Origin: Ricinus communis
Taxonomy: Eukaryota > Streptophyta > Magnoliopsida > Malpighiales > Euphorbiaceae
DNA length: 64,000 nt
Assembly (NCBI RefSeq): GCF_019578655.1
Contig: NC_063263.1
Coordinates: 25,977,001 to 26,041,000 of the forward strand
Reading direction: 5' to 3'
How positions within the stretch are numbered: position 1 is the stretch's first letter; each line of letters begins with the position of its first letter. Positions 36,711-49,161 of this stretch are shown here, one piece after another. The translations under genes were made by a program, and so were the position numbers. Under the pieces are notes generated by a model. It worked only from the letters and a program-made list of their open reading frames with translations, was not told where the DNA came from and searched no databases.

Positions 36711-37400
36711 GATTCATAATCTGTATGAATCACAAGCTCCTTGGGCCATAAATAGTGTTGCCAAGTCTCTAAGTCGCACGCTAAAGCAAAAAGCTCCTTA
36801 TCATATGTGGGGTAACTCAAGGCTGCCCCATTAAGCTTATCATTAAAAAAGGCGATTGGCCTCTTTTTATGTATAAGAATAGCTCCAATATTTATTCTTG
36901 AAGCACATTCAATTTCAAAGGTTTTTGTAAAGTTAGGTAAAGCAAGAACATGTGCAGAAGACAACTTATCTTTAATCAAATTAAAAGCTTTTTCTTGCTC
37001 ATCACCCCACTTAAACCTAAGACTTTGTTTGATTACTTTAGTGAGAGGGACGACTAGTGTACTAAAATCTTTTGACAAACTTCCCATAAAAACTACCCAA
37101 ACCATGGAAACTCCTCACATCCTTAACTCCCTTAGTTGTTGGCCAATCCTTGATGGCTTTCACCTTTTTTTCATCAACCTCAATCCCCTTAGTACTAACA
37201 ATATAACCAAGAAACACAAGTTTATCGATGCAAAAGATACATTTTTTGAGATTGGCATAAAGCTTTATGGCTCTCAAAACATCTAAAACAAGTCACAAAT
37301 GTTCAACATGTTCATGTAAAAGGCGACTATAAACCAAAATATCATCAAAGTAAACAACAATAAATTTTCTAACAAAAGTGCACAAAACATGGTTTTTAAG
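36707..37400 (-). pseudogene. RNase H start and RT end of the chromovirus-like element
   Basis: From 37277 down, the minus strand gives ANLKKCIFCIDKLVFLGYIV, GIEVDEKKVKAIKDWPTTK, then [16 protein letters not shown] (RT thumb), continuing in another frame with [45 protein letters not shown] and YDKELFAL, then IHTDYES (RNase H). The first catalytic Asp of RNase H (usually FEIECDAS) is missing: the sequence reads [13 protein letters not shown] reading near 37330-37345 is the RT active site. Confidence 0.85.
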
Positions 37401-37439
37401 TCTTATGAATATCATCAAAGTAAACCACTCATATAACCC

Positions 37440-37930
37440 ATTTATTTTTTGAATATTGTTTTCCATTCATCCTCTTCCCTCATGCGGATTTGATGATAAC
37501 CACTCTTTAGATCTATCTTAGATAACATGCAAGACCTATGCAGTTCATCCAATATATCATCTAGCCTAGGAATAGGATGCCTATACTTTACATTGATATT
37601 GTTGATAGCTCGACAATAAACACACGTTCTCCAAGTTCCATCCTTCTTAGGCACCATCAAGACAGGAACCACATATGGACTCATGCACTCCCTCATATAC
37701 CCTTTAGTCATCAACTTCTTAACTTGCCTTTGAAGCTCCTTTGTCTCCTCGAGAATGCTTCTATAGGCTGGTCTATTTGGGATTGATGCTCCTAGTACAA
37801 ACTCAATGTGGTGCTCAATTCCCCCTAATAGGTGGTAAACCATTAGGCTCTTTAGGAAACACATCACCAAATTTCTATAACAGAAAAAGAATAGGACTAG
37901 GTCAAGAAAAACCAAGATCGTTGGTGCTTA
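37440..37930 (-). pseudogene. Reverse transcriptase fingers of the chromovirus-like element
   Basis: The open stretch (37442-37915) carries IEHHIEFVLGASIPNRPAYR, LQRQVKKLMTKGYMRECMSP, VPVLMVPKKDGTWRTCVYCR, AINNINVKYRHPIPRLDDIL and MLSKIDLKSGYHQIRM. These are the standard RT fingers and the first catalytic Asp (KIDLKSGYHQIR). After EDEWKTIFKK the region at 37400-37440 is scrambled: an ATATCATCAAAGTAAAC motif occurs twice, near 37340 and 37411, and the expected palm segment is shortened. Confidence 0.88.
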
Positions 37931-38159
37931 GGAAGGCCTCCTTGTACAAAAGTACAATAATACGCTAATTATAATAAAAAGCCCTCTTAATATCACTCTC
38001 CCTCGCATAAAAGCTCACTGTTCTCTCTTTATTTTCACTCTTAGGCAACCCTCTTTCTTCTCACTCTTGGCCAAACCTCCATTTTCACTCACACTCTCTT
38101 TTTTTGCCTCTAGACTTTCGGGCATCTCATTTTCTTCACTCTTGAGTAGTTTCTATTTA

Positions 38160-38330
38160 TCACTCTCCTTTTTCATGTGCATTTGATCATCATACACCTC
38201 TTTAGGTATCAAAAAAATAAGAGTAATAAGTCTTTCATCATTACAAAGGAATAAACATTAATATACCCATCACGAACTACTTTCCTATCATATTGCCAAA
38301 GACACCCTGTCAGCAACCACTTTTTGGATT
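38160..38330 (-). pseudogene. Truncated protease end of the chromovirus-like element
   Basis: Minus-strand reading gives CLWQYDRKVVRDGYINVYSF, the counterpart of the LGRPWQYDR..HDG..N.Y.F ending of the Gypsy protease. The sequence then passes into a Glu/Ser/Lys-poor linker toward RT (37930-38160, no clear domain). Reading the other way, protease similarity stops between about 38310 and 38330, where Tat LTR sequence begins, so the catalytic DxG half and gag are absent. Confidence 0.65.
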
Positions 38331-40501
38331 TATATATCGAGGGAATTATAAAAAACACTATAATGAAAGTTACTGTCATCTCAAGTCTCGGGAGACTAAG
38401 GACGACCTAATCCGAGGTTAGGATTGAGGTTAATCCAGCCGAAATTACCATTTTAAAATCAACTTGGAGTTAATTATTAAGACAAATAAAGTTTGAGGGT
38501 CAAAATGATAGATTTCACAAATTCAGAGACCTAATTGTAAATATTTGTCAAACTTCCCATGTATAGAGCCAATCGGCTCTATGTAGAGCTAATTGACACT
38601 AGATAATGTCGATTAAGGTTTTGTCCTTCAATATCATTTTTTCTTGACGCTTTTACATCCGCATACAGATTTTAGAAGTAATTGATGATAATCATGGATT
38701 TTTAATGATATTTATTCAAATTTTAGAATATTAATATTGGATATTTATCAGTTTATTTTTTTGAAAAATCTTAGATTATCAGTTCCTTTAGGAAACCATA
38801 CTTTTATAAATAGAAAATGATACCTAGGGTTAAAAAAATAATAATAAGAAACTAAAGAACAATCAGAGAGAAAAGTTACAGAAGCTAATATCGATTTGAG
38901 AAAAAGAAAGAAAAACTTACGCTCATCACTGAGGGTTTAGGTTACTAAGAAAGAAGGCCACTAATAAAGAACTATTTTTAGAAATCTTTTTTGAAGTCGA
39001 CATAAGTTTTTCCAATACCACGTCTAGCACTAGATTCTCGACCAATCTTTGATTCAACTACTTCTTTATCACTTGAGACTCACAGAACCATCAACTAGGG
39101 TGATAACCTAAGGGTTCCTCCAACATGCATCCATCATCATCAATATCACTCTAAACTAGTTTCCTTGTTTTTTCTATGTTTTATGCTTTTCCTTAGAAAC
39201 ATGATTAGGATTACTTTTATTGGGTTATTTTTATGATTAATATGATTAGATTAGGGTATCCTATTAATATGCATATTACTAATTTATTGGGTTTTGAAAT
39301 CTAATAATATGCTAGCAGTAGGGTTTTAGAATCTGATTAATCACATGCATAGTATTATACGATTGGATTTCTATTTTCATAATGATTTTATAAGCAAATT
39401 AGTTAATTAGAGTTATGTGATTAATTTGCCATTCCTATTCACTGTGTTTTCAGTTTTTAAGGTTTTGTATAGTTTTTAGGGTTTCTGGTTCAATCGATTG
39501 ATATTTGTTATTTGTTATTTTATTTCTTTCGTATTCTAATATTTTTTTTACCTTCTATGCATGTTAAAATCAGTTCTAGGACATGAGGAATACACAGAAA
39601 GTTGAAGAAATCACTCTAGATGCCCTAGAGCTGATCGACTCTACATCTTTTTGCCCTATTTTTGTGTTTTGCGAGTTTTTAATGTACTTTCGTCGGTTTT
39701 GTGCACTGTAGTTAGGTTTTATGGCTTTTCTTTGCAATTTTAGTTGTAGGCTAGATTGTAATAACTATATTTATCTTTCTATTCTTTATTTTTTTTTGTT
39801 TCATAGTTTAATGTATAATAAATAATTGTAACATGACTGCCTAATTAGAAAATGGACAGATAGACTTTAGGTTAAAAAATTAGAGCCAACATGAAAACTG
39901 TAGTCCAATAGGCTAATCAATAGTAGTCGAGCTTAAGTTCTAATATCAAAGTAGATTTAGAAGGCCTTACTATGTTTTAGTTAGGATTGGATTACATTAG
40001 AATTAGGTTTACAAGGCCTTGCCATAATAAGTAATCCATTAGGCTTAAAGGTTAGAAGTTAAAGCATAATTTGTAATTGGGCCAAACTGGGTGGGTTATG
40101 TGTATAATTAATTAGTAAGCTAGATATACAACTTTAATATGGGCTGGGCTTAATAAAGTGGGCTGGACCTAAGTAAATTATGTGTGCTATTTGATATATC
40201 TGCATATGAACTGCCATGTTTATAGGGAATGATTTGTTAAATAATAAAATTAAAGACTAATATACACAATTAAGGAAGTTGGCTTCCAGATCCATTTGTA
40301 GATCTGTGGCGTAAGCTTTCTTATGGAATCTAAGAAACGCCACTCATTAATAAAAGTGTTCCAGTGATTACCCAGGTGGCGAATTCCATCTCCGCGCTAC
40401 TCTGAGTGACTAGATAGCGTGTTTTCGATTAGGTTGAAAAGTCTTACAATGTTGTAGTCACTAAAGACACTTTAGTGAACGCCTGAAATCGCCACCTATA
40501 G
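38331..40501 (+). repeat. 5' LTR of a plus-strand Tat-type Gypsy element
   Basis: The region ends immediately before a Tat-type primer-binding site and matches the minus-strand Tat LTR at 26064-28362 in inverted orientation. Both carry the GAGCCAATCGGCTC-type motif cluster near their upstream part (38565-38610 here). The left boundary is uncertain: TG-starting candidates lie at about 38308 (TGTCAGCAACC) and 38373 (TGTCATCTC). Length would be about 2.1-2.2 kb. No coding domain is present. Confidence 0.6.
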
Positions 40502-40520
40502 TGGCGACTCCGCTGGGGAC
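40502..40520 (+). other. Primer-binding site of the plus-strand Tat element
   Basis: TGGCGACTCCGCTGGGGAC directly follows the LTR. It matches the TGGCGACTCC(A/G)CTGGGGA signature that marks Tat/Ogre Gypsy elements, reported to pair with the 3' end of a tRNA-Arg. Confidence 0.85.
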
Positions 40521-41930
40521 AAGAGAACCTAATTCCAAGTGTATGTTTGTCTTTAATTTTTCTATTTAATAGATTATTATTGCATGACTACACCATTTTC
40601 ACACATTGTACAATTTGGTCCTTACAATCTTAATGGCGTCAATTAGTGGTTCTTTGGTTCCATTAGAAGCTTAGAATTACGACATTGACTAGCCATTACT
40701 CACAAGTAATAAGTGAATTTTCTTCATCGCATGGACCCTTGAGTGGGGAGACGAGCCAAGGAAGAACCCTTTTTACTTGTGGGAGCCTTTTATCCTTACT
40801 CAAGACTCAGCTTATGGCAATGACTGTAGTAGTGTCCTTTAGGAACCTTATTGCTTGTTGTTTGAGATGTTTCTCTTTATAAGTACTTAAGCCGAAATAT
40901 AGAAAGGCCTTAGCCTAGAAATGTGGAATCAGGCCCTAGCCCAAAATATGCAGGCTTCCATACTTATACTGAGGAACATTGTCTGGTTTGTTTTAAATCT
41001 GCTTTGAAAGATTATGACATGCACGTCGGGACTACTATTCATTGTTGATAGAAAACCCATACCTAAAATCCTAGAAAGAAAAACTAACCATAAACTGTGT
41101 GCAGGAGTAATAAGGTTGGAAGGATGAATTGTATATTATTATGTGTGCTAACCCCTTTTTCTTTTGTCTTTATGCATTGCACGTGCATCATGCATCTCAT
41201 GCATCACATGCATCATACTAACTTTTGTTCTTTAGCGATATAGATTCTCCTGTTGGTTGAAAGAGGCAAGATAGTGGGAGATTGGAAAGAGTGCACATTT
41301 CTATGAGAATCCAAGCTTTCCGGCTATAGGGATGAGTATGAAGTTCAAGATGCCGAAGCCAAGAATATTTGGGTGGAGAATGACTCTGATAAAGAAATTG
41401 AGCCAGTATGTAAGGGTAAGGAAGCCGGGGTACAAGAACTAAACAAGCACCTAAATCCCGGGATGCCATGTTGTTAGAGCGGTGGAAGGAAAAAAAGAAA
41501 ACAGCTGATGTTTGGGAACTGCTGATGCACTTATCGAACCACATAAAGGCTTTAATTCAGGCATTGTTCGGTAATAAGCGTTAGTACAACAACCACCACT
41601 AAGGAGATGATCAAAATGGTGACTAACAAGACCATTGGGATGCACAACAGCCACCTCCAAGGAAATGATCAAAATGGTGACTGACAAGACTACTGGGACG
41701 ATCACTTTCTCAGATGAAAACCTACCACTTGAGGGAAGAGACCATAATAAGGCCCTCTATATAGCAGCAGGGTTAAGAGGAAGAGAAATCCATATGTAAC
41801 GGTGGATGATGGGTCAGCTATAAATGTGTGTCCTCCTCACATACTTCATAATCTAGGGATGACTATAAAAGACCTAAAACCATTAGATGTGGTTATAAGG
41901 TTCTGTGATGAGACAAAAAGAGATGTGGAA
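40521..41930 (+). pseudogene. Leader and degraded gag region of the Tat element
   Basis: Short plus-strand frames (for example 40685-40882) and scattered readings occupy the place of gag between PBS and protease. I cannot identify a capsid domain with confidence; the position and following protease support the assignment. Minus-strand stretches of 84-108 codons near 41218-41705 are shadows. Three near-identical blocks starting AATGATCAAAATGGTGACT (about 41605-41680) show a small internal duplication. Confidence 0.4.
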
Positions 41931-41934
41931 GGAA

Positions 41935-42392
41935 TGTTCTCAACACTAGTAAAGATGGGTCCTATTTAATCTTGGGTGGAGTTCACCGTCCTAGACATCC
42001 TGATAACTTTTGAATTGTTATTAGGAAGGACATGGTTCCATGCTGTAGAAGGAGTTTCTTCCATTATACATCAGACGGTAAAGTTCCCTCATGAAAATGA
42101 GTTCGTCACCATCAACGCCAAAGGTGGTAAGGTTGTCTCGGCTATCCAAAAAGCTGTCAAGGAGCTAGATGCCCCTATTGGATTCTAAGTTGTTGTTCTA
42201 TGTGAGGACTACATAAATCCTAAAGTAGCCAATATGTTCAAGAAAATGAACTTCATGCCTGGAATAAGTCTTTAAAGGTTAGAAGACTGGCTGAGGATCG
42301 GCTTATTCTGAAGAGGAAGACAAGGGCAAACCAAATGGTAAGACTCTAAAAGACTTGTTCGTCCAGGAGTACAAGCCTTACTCTAGGGAGCC
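41935..42392 (+). pseudogene. Tat-type protease and start of pol
   Basis: The open stretch 41976-42188 reads MEFTVLDILITFELLLGRTW, FHAVEGVSSIIHQTVKFPHE and TINAKGGKVVSAIQ. This is the C-terminal half of the Tat-type aspartic protease (F-x-V-L-D..LLLGR-x-W-x-H..SxxHQxVKF). The DGGS-type active site should lie upstream (about 41800-41830, reading DDGSAINVCPPH), in another frame. Continuing to 42392 the readings end with LFVQEYKPYSREP, where the outer Athila LTR interrupts the element. Confidence 0.8.
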
Positions 42393-43863
42393 TGATGGGC
42401 TCTTTATGCAACCTACACCTAAGGCAATGAACCTACCGATGCAGCCTAGCACTAGTGAGTATCAAGGTCGTATCCCTAGAGATCGGGTGAACCTAGAGTT
42501 ACTACTGTTGCTATGTTATCTAGTCTGAAATAGGGTGTGAAAGTTCTAACGTACCAGCTAATGGTTATGAGTGCAAATAAGGAAATAAAGAACAACGAAC
42601 AATCAAAAGACAATTACAAAGAGAGAAACAAACCCAAAAGGGAGCCTAAGTGATGGAATTCTAAAGATGGATTTTATGGATTGCCGATCTTGCTTACCCG
42701 TGCCTAAATCCTGAATTGAATCCTAGTTCCTCTCTCGAGCTTACCGGATTCCTAAACCTGCACTAACCTAATGGAATCTCTTCCCATCGGATTACTACAG
42801 ATTAGCATTAAGTATGATTTAAAACTATTAAGAGTTATTAATTCTTAATCCGGCGAGTAAATCAACCTTATCTCTAAGTGTTAACTACCAGTCCTTACTA
42901 TTCAATGTCCAATTGTAACAAGCATTTCTCAATGTCAAGAAATAACCCAATAAACAATTCATTCAACGTCTCAAATTAACTGAATCAAACTTTTATTACT
43001 AAATAGCAAGAAGATTGCAAGAATGACAATTATAAAACTAACAATTAAGCATAATCCATCAACAAAGGTGAACCCTAATGGGTTCAAAAGATCTAGCTAC
43101 TCATGTTCATGGTTAAAGCAATTAGGGAACAAAATAAGGAAAAGAAAATTAAAGGCATGTACACCCTTCTCTTTCAAGCTGAATGAGAAACCCTAAATTT
43201 GCAAATTCGAAATCTCAAACCCTAGTTGCCTATTGAATGCTCCCAAAGTTTGTCTTGATCTTCAATTCGATGTTGGAACAAGTGAAATCCCTCCTTTAAT
43301 TGATGAAATTGATCTCTCAAGGTCTACAATTGAGGTATAGGAAACAATTGGTTAAGTGTGTGTCTTGGAATTGAGTCCAAAATTCGTCTCCTCTCCAAAA
43401 GAACTCAAAATTGCCTATATAGTTGATTCGGCATGGTCCAGATGATTCGACAGTAGGAGTCCAAATGTGATGATTCGACCGAGTCGGCGATCTTGAATCT
43501 GTGGAGTCTGTTGTCTTGACTCCTTCCAAGCCGTGCCCAAGCCGGTCTTTGAGCCACCACAGTCGGCCGGAGGCCGTGGTGGCTACGGAAGGCGGCTTGA
43601 AATGGCACAATTGGGGATAGCCTCTTGGTAATTGACGCAGTAGGGTCGGTAGTGCTCAACCCTCGGGTGCTAGGTCTCACCCAATTTGATGGATTTTGGT
43701 CCGTAATCACACGTATTTCCCTCGATTATTGATGGTGTCCTTCAAAAATGACCTGAAATGAGAAAGGAAACAAAAGACAGGTGATTCTGGCATAAAACGA
43801 GATAATCATGCATAAAAATGTAAACAATCGGGCATGAAAACATGTGTAGTATGATGCTTATCA
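42393..43863 (-). repeat. 3' LTR of outer Athila (1471 bp)
   Basis: On the minus strand it runs from TGATAAGCATCATACTACAC at 43863 to CCCATCA at 42393. It is the same family as the inner LTRs (45953-47413, 57186-58688) and closely matches the partial LTR at 63174-64000 in the same orientation. A GC-rich part at 43430-43720 differs most between copies. Confidence 0.92.
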
Positions 43864-45952
43864 AATTACCCCACACTTAAACTTTTGCTTGTCCTCAAGC
43901 AATCAACAACTTACTCCTCAAACAGATACCAAATAACTCAATCAAATGCATTGCAGGAGGTTAGCTGAAAATAAATTTCAAAACTCCATAATGATTTTTC
44001 CCAAAATCCCCAAATTACTAAATCCTTAAGAGAGAGAACAAACTTAATAAAGTTGCTAAAGTTAAAATGACAAACCATCTAAATTGAGAAATTGAGAACC
44101 ATGCCTCATAAGATGTCACTCAAAACACACAAGTGTATATAGGTGAAAGAAGATGTGAAGCTCTCAGCGCAAAAATCTGGGAAAAGTGCTTACCATAGGC
44201 TTGCTTATAGATCCAATCTCCACTACTACGAAATAATCAATAATCATGATCAAAGGGTCTTGAGCCAGTTGTAATGGGGTTAAGGTAGGGTACGTATAAA
44301 TATGGAAAGTAGGCTACAAGTTCTTTGGAAGTTAAGCAAGTAATGCAAGAAAGTAACGAAGGATCAAGTGTTGTACCAAAATGAACACTAAGTTGCTCCA
44401 AAAATAAGATGATGCTTAAAATGAACTAAATTAATACTCTTTTTTTTTTCTATTGAATATATATATACTATGTATATATATTACAACAGCTTATGTAGGG
44501 GTTGTTGGTTATTGACACATACAATAAGACTGAATATCAATTTTTTTTTTAATTGAAGGGAGCATCTATGAAGAATCTAGCAACTTAGTGAAATAAATGA
44601 TTGCAGATTGATCCAAAATAAAATGTAGTATAAACTTACATAATTTCCAGCAACAATGGTAGAAAGAATGGTCAAATGAATAGAAGTGATAAAATGAGTG
44701 TCACTGTTATTATTATCACGAAAGGAAAGGCTAAGGCTCAAAATTGGTTCACTAAGGGAAAAACAGGGTTAGGCTTTTTAGCCAAATTGTGTAAATCCTA
44801 AGTGCCCAAATCATCTCACGATTATTGACAATTCATGTAATCTCAAAAGATATCGTAAAGCAAGTTCTAGAAACAGAGATTCTGTACAATGCTCACTAAT
44901 GAAAGAAAAGGGAGCATAATAGTGATGCACCAATTGGCTCAAAATCTCACCATTTGAGTGGGTTAAAATTGCATGAATTCTCAAACCAAAGTTTAAACAA
45001 TCAATCATAATAATAAGCAACAATATTAATAGTGTTCTATATCTAAGATAAAGTAAAATGGAAGAATTTAAGGAAAAATACCAGTTTTACCTGGCTGGAT
45101 TGTAATTAAGAGATTTGTTCATTGCCTTCTTCCAACAAGGTTCGATAAAAGCTATAAGGGAATCCATTCAAAAGAGAAAATCATTAACTACTCGATTAAA
45201 ACAAAACTCAAGATAAGGACAGTAATAATGAATGGACTCAATCAATAAGGGACATTAAAACAAGATAAAAACAGCAAAGATAAAATTGGTACCTGCACAA
45301 ATCTACGGTACCTACCCCACACTTGTGAAAAACACTGTCCTCAGTGTGAACAAGGTAGGCACTCCAAAATAAAAGGAATAAAATACGTAAAATGAAGCTA
45401 ATTATGGGAGTCCATAAAAGAAATTAGAAAACTAAGAGAAAAACAAGACGGCAAAAGAGATAAAAACTAGAAAGTCTACTGAATCGCCCTTGATGTGTAC
45501 TTTAATACTTCAAAATATATTAGTCCTCAAAATTACGTACGAGCATCAAGTAGGCTAACTCCTGCAAAATTCAAGAATAAACACATTCCAAGCAATATTT
45601 AGTAAAAGGTTCAATAAGATAGCATCTCCTCAAAATCAAACTTACTAAAAACATACTGAAATATCTAACTGCAAATGACTACATAAAATAAAATAAAAAA
45701 TGTCCAAAAATTCAGAAAGCAAAAATAGATTCAGGAATGCCTCCCGAAGGCGCTTCTTTTTGTTCGAGTCGTCTAGGACTGGATCAGCATTCTGCATCGC
45801 GGCAAATTAAGAAGGTAGGCTCAATGTAAGTTGGGGCTCGAGGCATATAAGCGCAATGAAAAGGTCCGATGTGTGCAGTAGATGACCAAGGAGGTGCTCT
45901 CTTGACCGATTTGGGATGTCCATTCATCCACTCCGAATTCCGGCTAAGTGAC
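43864..45952 (-). other. 3' untranslated part of outer Athila
   Basis: The first 1.5 kb next to the LTR matches, in inverted orientation, the 3' UTR of the inner Athila at about 55730-57185, including the purine-rich GTGGGGTAATT tract beside the LTR and the shared CCAGCAACAATGGTAGAAAG block (44648-44667). The part from 45480 to 45952 has no match in the inner copy and no clear domain; it stands where RT, integrase and the extra ORF would be expected. Confidence 0.7.
45948..45952. other. Left target-site duplication of inner Athila
   Basis: GTGAC immediately before the TG of the 5' LTR, repeated at 58689-58693 immediately after the CA of the 3' LTR. Confidence 0.95.
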
Positions 45953-47413
45953 TGATAAGCATCATACTACACATGTTTTCATGCCCGATTGTTCACATTT
46001 TTATGCATGATTATCCCGTTTTATGCTAGAATCACCTGTCTTTTGTTTCCCTTTTCGTTTGAGTCATTTTGAAGGACACCATCGAATCGAGGGAAATACG
46101 TGTGATTCTGGAGCAAAATCCATAAAATTGGGCGAGAACAAGCACCCCGAGGGTTGAGCACGGCACGGACTCGGCCGTGCTGAATTATCAAGAGGCTATC
46201 CCCAATTGTGCCATTTTGACGACTTAGTAGCCACCACGGCCCAGCCTATAGTGGATCGACCGCCTTGGGCACGATGCGGAAGGAGTCGGCCGACTTGGGC
46301 ACGGCCTGTGGTGGCTCGGCAACAGACTCCAGATTCAATAGCTGGACTCGTGCGTCTTGAATCATCGACTGGACTCGTGGTCTTGAATCAACTATATAGG
46401 CGATTTTGAATTCTAATTGAAGGGGACGATTTTTGGACTCAATTCCAAGACACACACTTAATCAAATATTTCCTATACCTCAATTGTAGACTGGAGATCA
46501 ATTTTCATTAATTGAAGGGGGATTCCACTTATTCCAACATCGAATTAAAGATCAAGACAAACTTTGGGAGCATTCAAGAGGCAACTAGGGTTTGAGATTT
46601 TGAATTTGCAAATTTAGGGTTTCTCATTCGACTTGAAAGAGAAGGGTGTACATACATTTAATTTGTTTTTCCTTATTTTGTTCTTTAATTGCTTTGACTA
46701 TGAACATGGCGACTAGATCTTTTGAATCCATTAGGGTTCACCTTTGTTGATGGATTATGCTTAATTGTTAGTTTTTATAATTGTCATTCTTGCAATCTTC
46801 TTGCTATTCGAGTAATAAAAGTTTGATGCGGTCAATTTGAGACGTTGGATTAATTGTTTATTAGGTTGTTTCTTGACATTGAGAAATGCTTGTTACAAGC
46901 TGGATTTTGAATAGTAAGGGTAGTTAACACTTAGAGATGAGGTTGATTTACTCGTCGGATTAAGAACTAACAACTCTTAATAGTCTTAAATCATACTTAA
47001 TGCTAATTTGTAGTAATATGATAGGAAGAGATTCCATTAGGTTAGTGCAGGTTTAGGAATCCGGTAAGCTCGAGAGAGGAACCGGGATTCAATTCAGGAT
47101 TTAGGCACGGGTAAGCAAGATCGGCAATCCATAAAATTCATCTTTAGAATTCCATCACTTAGGCTCCCTTTTGGATTTATTTCTCTCTTTACAATTGTCT
47201 TTTAATTGTCCATTGTTGTCCTTCATTTACTTAATTGCACTCATAACCATTAGCTGGTATGTTAGAACTTTCACACCCTATTTCAGACTAGATAACATAG
47301 CAAGCGGTGGTAACTCTAGGTTCACCCGATCTCCAGGGATCGACCTTGATACTCACTAGTGCTAGGCTGGTAGGTTCAACGCCTTAGGTGTAGGTTGCAT
47401 AAAGAGCCCATCA
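45953..47413 (+). repeat. 5' LTR of inner Athila (1461 bp)
   Basis: Begins TGATAAGCATCATACTACAC and ends GAGCCCATCA. It matches 57186-58688 almost throughout. Differences are mostly short insertions or deletions in the CG-rich section 46150-46400, and others such as the loss of CATC near 47369 (reads GGCTGGTAGG against GGCTGCATCGGTAGG). Confidence 0.93.
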
Positions 47414-49160
47414 AGTTTTTGGGTTCTGCGTGTTATGTGGTGAACTAGAGTGAATTGTTTTGTGTTAATTTAGTCATTATTTGTTTTATTCATTTATTCC
47501 TTAATTTTATTATTATTTATTATTATATTATTTTTATTGATCGGTGGTTGTGTGGACTTTCGGTTTCGGGTAGTTTATGACTGGAGCTCAAACTCGAATC
47601 TTATAGAGCCTCTATCCGATCCGAACGATCCCTCGGACTCTTAAGGAAGAGGTTGCAATTAGAAGAGGAGGAGATTGAAGTTGAGGTACCTGTGGATAGA
47701 CTAGACACGATGGAAAACCATGACCCCCATGAGTGAGGATCAAAGGGCGATGTCGAGTTTGCTCGACCATCTTTGGATGGGACGAAAACTAGTATAGTCG
47801 GACTTCTTTATGTGGCCAACAATTTTGAGATAAAGGCCAATGTTATCCGGATGATCCAACAAAGTGTGCAGTTTGGAGGATTGCCCGTGAGGATCCCAAT
47901 GCACATATCTCCAACTTTTGGAGATTTGTGACACATTCAAAATAAATGGAACAACAAGTGATGCCATTCAATTTGAGATTGTTTCCATTTTCCTTGAGGG
48001 ATAGAGCAAAGAGATGGTTGCAATCTCTTCCACAATGACGATCACTACTTGGAAGGCGTTGGTAGAAAAATTTTATATAAGTATTTTCCTCCAGCTAAAA
48101 CGCTAAACTTAGAAATGACATATCTTCTTTTGTGCGGTTTGATGATGAAAGCATGTACGATGCATGGGAGAGATTTAAAGATCTTTTGAGATGCTGCCCA
48201 CATGACGGATTGCCAATGTGGATGCAGGTTCAGACCTTCTACAACGGGTTGAACCTCGCGAGGCGAGATGGTGGATGTTTCGCAGCGGTGGGGCGCTAAA
48301 CAGTAAGACGCTCGAGCAAGCTCGGGAACTTGATAGAGGAAATGGCCATGGACAACTATCAGTGGCAATCCTCTAGGAGCCGACTAGGAAGACAAGGAGT
48401 GGTCAACCAAGTGGACTCTACAGCCTTGGCGAGCTCAAGTGGAGCTTCTAGCTAAGAAGATCGACCAACTCCAGGATCTGGGTTCACGCGTGAGCGTTGG
48501 GCTGCGAAGTTTTGTGGTGGCCGCATTACGGTCTGACATGCGGGAGGTATATTGCTTCATCTTCTATTAGTTTTCCATCTAATTCTACTATATCTTCCCG
48601 ATGTTGAACAGGTTGATTATATGGGGAATGCCCCGAGGCAGTGAGAATAACTCCTACGTGATACATACAACCCTGGATGGCGCAATCACCCCAATTTCAG
48701 TTGGAGGAACAATAATGCCTAGGGTCCACCAGGTTTCCAAAGACTTCATCAACAACCACAGCAACAACTAGCTGGGCCTGCACAAGCTCCTCCTCCCCAA
48801 GAAAAGAAGTCAAATTTAGAGGAGCTCATGATGAAGTTTGTGACATCTACGGGAAACAAGATTCCAGTGATCGATAGTGCACTTAGGAATCAGTGAGGCC
48901 TCGATTCAGAACTTGGAGACTCAAATTGGCCAAATTTCTAAGATGCTTTCAGAGAGACCTTCAGGATCGCTCCCTAGCACTACAGAGTCAAACCCGAGGG
49001 AGCATTGCAAAGCTATCACCTTGCGTTCAGGTAAGAATTTGACTGGTTCTTCGCCTTTAGCTGATAAGGATAATACAATCGTGCGGTCGAGCCGGTAAGG
49101 AAGGACCGGACCTTGAGATGGTAGAGAATGAGAGAAAGAAAGAAGACAGGCAAAGAGCCA
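47414..49160 (+). pseudogene. Leader and gag of inner Athila
   Basis: The leader (47414-47577) includes an AT-rich run. Gag starts at the ATG at 47578 by comparison with the outer copy (start at 61106). Pieces in different frames read DTMENHDPH, the capsid block [30 protein letters not shown], then [29 protein letters not shown], and a C-terminal helix QNLETQIGQISKML (48900-48950). This is the retrotransposon gag capsid of Athila elements. About ten frame breaks occur, several of which are absent in the outer copy. Confidence 0.75.
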
Positions 49161-49161
49161 C

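Larger units (their letters stand above)
34240..38330 (-). mobile_element. Minus-strand chromovirus-like Gypsy element, partial
   Basis: Read from high to low coordinates, the segment holds part of protease, reverse transcriptase, RNase H, integrase, a C-terminal tail and an LTR. It starts abruptly inside the integrase of the Tat element at 34240; the LTR edge reads TGCTACAAAATGG and the five preceding bases (CCCGA, 34235-34239) are the candidate target duplication. Its other half (gag, start of protease, 5' LTR) is missing on the right, where sequence changes to a plus-strand Tat LTR. Domain order and the SxxFNVADLSPFD tail fit a chromovirus; I cannot resolve the lineage. Stops and frameshifts make it inactive. 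Confidence 0.75.

Noticed and set aside
26064..40501. Inverted Tat LTRs as ends of one large inverted-repeat unit
   Set aside because: Each LTR connects to its own internal region in opposite orientation, with a third element between; two separate insertions explain it.
43317..43710. Overlapping minus-strand frames of about 100 codons in the Athila LTR
   Set aside because: They lie in the CG-rich part of the LTR, differ between LTR copies by indels, and have no domain.
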